Below, in pieces: positions 57,829 through 64,000 of a DNA stretch of 64,000 nt; position 1 is the stretch's first letter, and each line of letters opens with the position of its first letter. Below the pieces are notes generated by a model, which had not been told where the DNA came from, made no database searches, and saw nothing but the letters and a program-made list of their open reading frames with translations. Source of the DNA: Tritrichomonas musculus. Lineage: Eukaryota > Parabasalia > Tritrichomonadida > Tritrichomonadidae. The position numbers and the translations under genes are program-made. The stretch lies in contig JAPFFF010000056.1 of assembly GCA_039105265.1 (NCBI GenBank), positions 992,001 through 1,056,000 of the forward strand, written 5' to 3'.

Positions 57829-60800
57829 ATGACTGAAGTTAAAAAGAGAAATATTTCGGGCTCATTAACGCGGAAAAATTTAGAGATTTCACAATTAGAA
57901 ATATTTCCTGATGCTCTTCTTCAGCATAATGTTCCGCTTCTTGTTAAAAAAGGCACCATAAAAAATATCAATATACAAATTCCGACAAAATTTAAAACAG
58001 ATCCTATTACATTAACAATAGATAGTGTTACTATTTTGTGCAGTATATGCACGCATGATCCAGTCCCAGATGAAATCATTAACATGAAATTTCATATGCT
58101 TAAAGCCCATCAATATTTTCGAAAATGCTATAAAATGATTCTAGGATATTTACATAAAGAAAGTTTTTTCTCATTTGTCCGATTAATTATGTCGAATTTA
58201 ATAATGGAAGTCAATCATATACACATACAAATCGAATACTCTTCAAGATCTCACTTTGATTTAACAATTCCCAATATTGTGAATTCAAAAACATTTAAAA
58301 GCGATTTCAATCAAGAAAAAAATGACAAACACGATAAAAAAAAATTTGACGTTTGTAAAAATTTATCAGAAGATAGTTCACTTGATAATTTTTACGAAGA
58401 ATCAATTGATGAAACAATTGAATCATTTGAAGAAATAAATCTTCAAAGATTGTCAAGTTATTCAACTTTTCAGTCAAAAAGTGAATTGAATAACAACGAT
58501 ACAAATACAGAACAAGAACCAGAAAAAGTAACATCAATTGGAATTACAATAAACAAGCTTGTTCTTCGTAATGATGAAAAAAATAAAGAATCATCAAACA
58601 TAAAAATTACTAAAGAAGCAATTTTTAACGATTTTGGAATTTATATGGACGTTGGCGAGCATCCAATTGATCCAAGTACTGATGACAAATTTGAAACTGA
58701 GCTGAATAACATATATGTTAGCAAAAAGCACAACTGGATCTTGCAACCATTCACTTTTTCTGGCTTTTTAAATTTCAACCACGGAGATCCACAACTTTTT
58801 TTCGACCCGATAATTAAAAAAGTTTTGGTGAACGTTAAAGAAGAATACATTCCCGTTATTCTTGATATATTGAATGTCATTGACACTTTTCAGAAAAAAT
58901 TCTCAGTGGCAAATATTCCTAAGCCTCAACCTGATGATCCTGTTGCTTGTTGGCAATATGTACACAAATGTGCCGTCTCAAAAATTTCAAATGCAACTCA
59001 TGACTTCACAAAAAGTTTGAGTTTGCTTTTGAAAAGGCACGCTTATTTGAAAAATTACAAGAGAAAGAACGAAAAAAGTCGTGAAATTATTAAACAAATG
59101 GAAGAAACACTTGATTATGAAAATATTGTTGCTTTTCGTTCGGCCTATCGTTTAACACATCACAAAAAAAGAAAAGCAAAAGGAAAATCAAAAATAACCG
59201 CCAAAACTACCAGAAAAATCACAAAAGATATTCGAATTGATCCTATTCACATTGTCACCAAATTGATTGGAATGATGTCTTTGAATTTTCAAGGCGAATT
59301 AGTCAAAATCGCCTTGAAGAAAAAAAATGGCCAGAAACACGTCGTTGTCAATATAAAGAATCCGAATTTCATCATTGAAAAAAAGTTGAATTCAATTCAT
59401 CTTCAAGCTTCTGCGTCTTACATATGTGCCAAGTATGTCAGAGACAAAGAAATTATTGTATTTAAATCATTTGACAACGATGATTTAGAAATGAAAGCTG
59501 ATATTAGAATTCCTTTTCATTCTTATTCAAATTGGATTGTTTCGCTTGAAATGTCAAATAACAATTACATTATAAATTTGAAAGGTTTATTTCAACTTGT
59601 GACTGACATCGGTTTGATTCAATTGTTCACATCAAAAATTAGAAATTCAAAAGTTTTCTCTCAAATTAAAAAAAAGAATCTTGACATGAACGTTTACATC
59701 TTTGATTCTGTTGTTAAAATTGTCGGTTCTAAATGTAATCGTGCATTTCAAATCACATTTGAAAAGCTTCAATTTTTTACAGATCCGAAAACAAAAGAGA
59801 AGAAAATTAATCTTAATAAATCGTTGATTTCATTGATCACTGACAATGAAGCTAAAATTTCTTCTGACTTTTCACTTTCGGGCACATTTAATGGGAACAA
59901 AATATCACTTTCTGTTCCATTTTTCACATGCAATGTTCCGTTTAATTACTTTGTTGTTAATGAAGATTTTCTTACTCTTTTCTTACAATATCAATCTTAT
60001 TTTAGGGACTCTTCCTTTCCTAAGATTAATATTGATTTCGCTCTCAAATTGTCAGGAATGGACATTGATGTTAAAATCTCAGATTTAATCAAGATTCAAA
60101 AAGTTCAAATTAGAGATATTATTTTTACTTTTAAAGATTCCATTTTTAATTTCATGTTGTCATCATTGACAATACCAAGCTTATTCTCATTAAATAACAT
60201 GAGTGCTTATTACAATGAAAAAATTCTTAATCTCAAAATTTCACACATTTGGGTCAAATTAGTTGAATTGATTCAAATGATTCCAAAAGATGCATATCAA
60301 ATGTTTATCGATATGAATGCATCATCAAGATCATCTGTAACAAATGATAATGAAATGATTTCAGCAAGTGATGATGAAGAACAACCGAATAACATTAATA
60401 TTATTAGTAACTTCGAATCTACAATTAAAGAAAAAGAACCAGTTCTTCCTAAGATAAAATTCGGATTTGATATTGATAACTGTGATGTTTTTTTATCTAT
60501 AAATAAAACCGAACAAATTAAAATGAATATATTAAATATTAAAGCTTCGCATGATAATAATATAATAAATGCATCTGCATTCTTGAATCACGTCATTTTT
60601 GACGAGCAGATTATTTCACAACAAATTTCATTCCAATCAGAAATCATTATTAATAAAATCACAGAAGTAACAATGAACATTGACAGTTTTGATTTAATCT
60701 TTAATCAAGTTCTTGTCAATTACATTTTAAACCTCAAGTTGCCATTGAATAACATTGTACTTCCAAATGATTTTGAATTGAAATTATCATTGAAATTAAA

Positions 60801-63800
60801 TGAGATGTCATTATCTGACGATTTTAAAATCAATGATTTGATTGTTGATGCAATTCTGAATAACACAAAAATATTTGCTTCTATAAAAATGGATTCAATT
60901 AGTTCATCTTTGATAAATCTGAAATCAAAAGATGTCATTCAAATGAATGCAAATTTAAAACAGAAAGAAATTGATTTAACTGTCAATTTACAAGAAATAA
61001 CGGTTTATATTGTTCCACTGATTGATTTTATTACAAATTTTCCAAAACTTTATATATCAAAACCACAAATAAAGCTCAATATAAGACTTCTTCCTTTTCG
61101 ATGCAACTTTGATTTGGCAGAAGATGATTTGAATGTCATCTTCAATTCACCAATTAAGGTCAAATTGGACACCATTTCCACATCATTTTCATTAAAAATT
61201 TCCAATTTTGTGATCAATTTAAATAACAATGAAATAATGAAAATGGATTCTTTACTTTTCACAATTGACAAGAGTGTCATTATTAATCTTCCATCGATCA
61301 TTGTAAATGTATCGATGGTTGAAATATATAAAATAATTAAAATAACATCAGACATCATTGAAACATCAATCACAAACATATATAAACCATTGAAAATTTC
61401 ATTATATCAAATTCCATTTGAAACATTTGAAGTTAAAATTCCAATTATAGAAGTCATTGTTCATCAAAAGAATTCTAGAAGATCGGTTTCATTAACACTG
61501 CATGACACTGGTCTCTACATGAAAAACAACACAATTAAATGCGATTTATTTGGATCAACAAAAGTGCACTTTGACGCATCCGATGGCTTCCGTTCATTTA
61601 GCTTAGCACATCCATTCAATATAGCTTGCAATGGAGAATTCTCAGATACAATAAATGAGTGCACTATTGAAGCACAGGATCCAATTCATTTTGAAATATC
61701 GACTTACATTATCAACCAAATTTTCATGAATATTGCAGCAACTGAATACAATGCTGAACAACCTTACTCAATCAATAATGAAACGGGAACTGATTTGATC
61801 ATCATTATAAATAAAGATTCATATAAAATAAAATCACAAGAAAAACTTCTCGATGCTCCTAATTTTGCTGATTCCGATATAAAAGTTCAAATTGGTGACA
61901 TTGTTAATCCTATTCAAATTTATTCATCATTTTCAAGAATTGCGTTTCCAATTTTCTTTGATGAACACTTCATTCTTGTTTGGATGGATATGAAAATGCT
62001 TCAGCTTCGTCTATTGTCACCGATTTCATTTAAAAATAAAACAAGCATTGATTTGAAAATCAAGTTTCTTAATCAAACAATTTCATTAAAGAAAAGAGAA
62101 GTTTATTGCTTGAATTACACCATTGAAAAACTGGATTCAATAACCGTAAAAATAGGTTCAAATAAACAAGAAGTTCAATTAAATGAATCTTCTGTTGTTA
62201 ATCTTGATAATAAATATATCGTTGTTGCTAGAAAAAGAAAAATTGAAACACTTCATACAGCAATTGTATTTAGAACGCCTTATTATTTCCGAAATGAAAT
62301 GATTTCAACTTTAATCATATCATTTAATAATAAAAATATCGCATTAAAACCATGTGAAATTGTTCCATTTCCTTATTCACCGCCAAATTCAGATGTGATT
62401 TCATTTGATATCCTTGATTCTAAAGACATCAAAGGTGCTCATGTTGACTTAAACATCAACGAAGATGGATTCATTGTTCAAACAACAGATAAAAATGAAA
62501 ATCCATTTATTATACAATTTACAATTAGTTATGAGAAATCATGTATCATTTCTATTTCTCCTCTTCTTATTTATTACAACTCTCTTGAAATTCCTTTGAT
62601 TTTCGGACTGTCGCCTGATGATCCGATAAAGAGAGAAAAAGTGCCAAATTTAAGTAATTCATTCTTTCATCTTCAAAGTACACAAAATGTTTGGGTTATC
62701 GACAATCCGATAATGTCATCGCCTCTTCTTAAAGACAATAAAGATGTCAATATTTATGTGTCAACAAAGTATTCAAATCAATGGAATACAAATCCATTTT
62801 CAATGTCAGATTTTGACATAATTGAAGACGTCACAATTCCATTGAATGATGAAATTGTATCATTAGCGCATTTCCATATTTTGAATCATTGCAATATACG
62901 GCCAAATACGTTTATTTTCTTCATCTCACCAAAATTTGTAATTAACAATCAAACAACTTTTTCATTTTCATTAAACTTTTTTGATAATGAATCAGTTGAA
63001 ATTTCACCAAATTCAACTTTGCCTGTCACATTGATTAGGAAATCATTGCGGTTTTCAATCTCGTTTATACAAAACAATAACAAGAAACAAAATTTAATTT
63101 ATTCACGTAAATTTTCTATTGAAAAAGTTAGCTCTCAATATGTTAAATTGAATTCACTCGAATCACCAATTATTCTTCAATCATCATCAGAGAAAGAAAT
63201 CCATTTTATCACAATAATGACAACTAAAACGCTTCCTTATCTTTTTGTCAATGAAACAAACAAAAAAGTAATCTTCATTCAAAAAGATACACCAGATTTT
63301 GCACACGTTGTGAGGCCAAATGAATCATTATCATTCTTCATTTTTGATGAAAACATGCCAACAGTAATTCATTGTGCAATCGGAAATAAAATTAATTTTG
63401 AATTGGATGTGAATGAACCTTCCTTCCCTGTTAAAATTAAAACAGAAGATAGTGATCTCGATTTATATTATTATGTAGATTTATCAAGAAAAGAAGGTTC
63501 AACTATAACTTTATGTAAAATTTTAAATGATCAAATTTCAATTAAAAACGATCAAATTTCTGATTCTAGTTTAAATTTCAGAAAATTCATAGGATTAGCT
63601 TCACGCTTCGATGAATCGTCCATTAGTTTTAGTTTGTCTACTTTTCATCTAATGGAGAGCGAGGTTCTCAACTTTTTTGTCAGATTTACTCATATTTCAT
63701 GCCTTTTAATTACAACTCAATATCAAGAGCTTTGTCGACTTACATTAAAGGATATAAATATAAATTCTTCAATTCGCGAATTTTCTACTGAAACACAACT

Positions 63801-64000
63801 AACAATTAATTTAATCAAACTTGATGACCAAAACCAATACGCAATTTATCCATCAGTTTTCCAAATCCTACCAATTGGAAACAAACCTGCTTTACAATTC
63901 ATCCGGAACTCATTTGGTAGCCACAAATACGGGAAATTCGAATTAGATGTGCGACCAATTAGCCTCAGAATTGATTTATCATTTATTTCAGATTTTATTG
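57829..64000 (+). CDS. VPS13-like lipid-transfer protein, partial at window end
   Basis: The frame is open for about 2,057 codons and runs off the window. The first ATG is at 57829, but homology begins 16 codons earlier at an ACG (57781). The start is a chorein domain: LTRKNLEISQLEIFPDALLQ, then LVKKGTIKNINIQIPTKFK and DSVTILCS. At about residue 400-470 there is the family's R-rich segment (RHAYLKNYKRKNEKSREII and ENIVAFRSAYRLTHHKKRK). Long beta-rich stretches follow, as in a repeating-groove bridge that carries lipids between membranes. From about residue 1310 the sequence matches the VAB/SHR-BD region (NETGTDLIIIINKDS, LKPCEIVPFPYSPPNSDV). The C-terminal ATG-C and PH-like parts lie outside. 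An acidic linker is near 60350. VPS13 proteins work at ER contact sites. Confidence 0.88.
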   Translation, partial: MTEVKKRNISGSLTRKNLEISQLEIFPDALLQHNVPLLVKKGTIKNINIQIPTKFKTDPITLTIDSVTILCSICTHDPVPDEIINMKFHMLKAHQYFRKCYKMILGYLHKESFFSFVRLIMSNLIMEVNHIHIQIEYSSRSHFDLTIPNIVNSKTFKSDFNQEKNDKHDKKKFDVCKNLSEDSSLDNFYEESIDETIESFEEINLQRLSSYSTFQSKSELNNNDTNTEQEPEKVTSIGITINKLVLRNDEKNKESSNIKITKEAIFNDFGIYMDVGEHPIDPSTDDKFETELNNIYVSKKHNWILQPFTFSGFLNFNHGDPQLFFDPIIKKVLVNVKEEYIPVILDILNVIDTFQKKFSVANIPKPQPDDPVACWQYVHKCAVSKISNATHDFTKSLSLLLKRHAYLKNYKRKNEKSREIIKQMEETLDYENIVAFRSAYRLTHHKKRKAKGKSKITAKTTRKITKDIRIDPIHIVTKLIGMMSLNFQGELVKIALKKKNGQKHVVVNIKNPNFIIEKKLNSIHLQASASYICAKYVRDKEIIVFKSFDNDDLEMKADIRIPFHSYSNWIVSLEMSNNNYIINLKGLFQLVTDIGLIQLFTSKIRNSKVFSQIKKKNLDMNVYIFDSVVKIVGSKCNRAFQITFEKLQFFTDPKTKEKKINLNKSLISLITDNEAKISSDFSLSGTFNGNKISLSVPFFTCNVPFNYFVVNEDFLTLFLQYQSYFRDSSFPKINIDFALKLSGMDIDVKISDLIKIQKVQIRDIIFTFKDSIFNFMLSSLTIPSLFSLNNMSAYYNEKILNLKISHIWVKLVELIQMIPKDAYQMFIDMNASSRSSVTNDNEMISASDDEEQPNNINIISNFESTIKEKEPVLPKIKFGFDIDNCDVFLSINKTEQIKMNILNIKASHDNNIINASAFLNHVIFDEQIISQQISFQSEIIINKITEVTMNIDSFDLIFNQVLVNYILNLKLPLNNIVLPNDFELKLSLKLNEMSLSDDFKINDLIVDAILNNTKIFASIKMDSISSSLINLKSKDVIQMNANLKQKEIDLTVNLQEITVYIVPLIDFITNFPKLYISKPQIKLNIRLLPFRCNFDLAEDDLNVIFNSPIKVKLDTISTSFSLKISNFVINLNNNEIMKMDSLLFTIDKSVIINLPSIIVNVSMVEIYKIIKITSDIIETSITNIYKPLKISLYQIPFETFEVKIPIIEVIVHQKNSRRSVSLTLHDTGLYMKNNTIKCDLFGSTKVHFDASDGFRSFSLAHPFNIACNGEFSDTINECTIEAQDPIHFEISTYIINQIFMNIAATEYNAEQPYSINNETGTDLIIIINKDSYKIKSQEKLLDAPNFADSDIKVQIGDIVNPIQIYSSFSRIAFPIFFDEHFILVWMDMKMLQLRLLSPISFKNKTSIDLKIKFLNQTISLKKREVYCLNYTIEKLDSITVKIGSNKQEVQLNESSVVNLDNKYIVVARKRKIETLHTAIVFRTPYYFRNEMISTLIISFNNKNIALKPCEIVPFPYSPPNSDVISFDILDSKDIKGAHVDLNINEDGFIVQTTDKNENPFIIQFTISYEKSCIISISPLLIYYNSLEIPLIFGLSPDDPIKREKVPNLSNSFFHLQSTQNVWVIDNPIMSSPLLKDNKDVNIYVSTKYSNQWNTNPFSMSDFDIIEDVTIPLNDEIVSLAHFHILNHCNIRPNTFIFFISPKFVINNQTTFSFSLNFFDNESVEISPNSTLPVTLIRKSLRFSISFIQNNNKKQNLIYSRKFSIEKVSSQYVKLNSLESPIILQSSSEKEIHFITIMTTKTLPYLFVNETNKKVIFIQKDTPDFAHVVRPNESLSFFIFDENMPTVIHCAIGNKINFELDVNEPSFPVKIKTEDSDLDLYYYVDLSRKEGSTITLCKILNDQISIKNDQISDSSLNFRKFIGLASRFDESSISFSLSTFHLMESEVLNFFVRFTHISCLLITTQYQELCRLTLKDININSSIREFSTETQLTINLIKLDDQNQYAIYPSVFQILPIGNKPALQFIRNSFGSHKYGKFELDVRPISLRIDLSFISDFI

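Overview
The window is AT-rich nuclear DNA (well under one third G+C by eye) from a flagellated protist, most likely a parabasalid of the Tritrichomonas/Trichomonas kind. The reasons are: a 3,929-residue axonemal dynein heavy chain in one uninterrupted frame, almost no introns, very short 5' leaders, YAACGATA-like (Myb-type) boxes upstream of some genes, a tubby domain joined to a BTB-like domain, a trichomonad-type F5/8 C domain, an R2R3 Myb factor, a Mutator-like (MULE) transposase relic, and a SecA-like motor encoded in a nuclear genome. The species call is an inference, not a database match.

Layout. 1-4150 is decayed mobile DNA: a MULE relic (about 905-2051) interrupted or bordered by a TA-flanked miniature inverted-repeat element (2052-2854), then an unidentified broken coding relic. 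4151-18256 carries a degenerate MCM-domain protein and a single-headed inner-arm dynein heavy chain. 18688-19638 holds two gene fragments fused head-on: the end of an F5/8 C protein (minus strand) and the back half of a protein kinase (plus strand) that contains a candidate intron. 20108-24247 holds ribosomal protein uL22, a possible Atg14/UVRAG-like protein and a BTB-tubby protein. 24248-35399 holds a giant calponin-homology-like protein and a divergent SecA-like motor with C-terminal membrane segments; the two are separated by a 170-bp tandem array. 36814-45187 holds a PMCA-type calcium pump, an eIF4G-like MIF4G protein, a small coiled-coil protein and a Myb factor. 45715-51645 is a 1,976-residue protein with 19 repeats of about 38 residues and a steep rise of G+C towards its 3' end. 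51995-57780 holds a histone H3 variant, a ubiquitin-like protein and a P-element/THAP9-like transposase that looks whole. 57781 to the window end is the N-terminal two thousand or so codons of a VPS13-like lipid-transfer protein whose natural start codon reads ACG.

The genes are mostly independent housekeeping and cytoskeletal genes, not an operon-like system. The parts most worth attention are the SecA-like motor with its repeated upstream array, the repeat protein with its compositional gradient and recurrent short motif, the whole-looking P-like transposase with a coiled coil in place of a THAP domain, the MITE with TA target sites, and the candidate hairpin intron.
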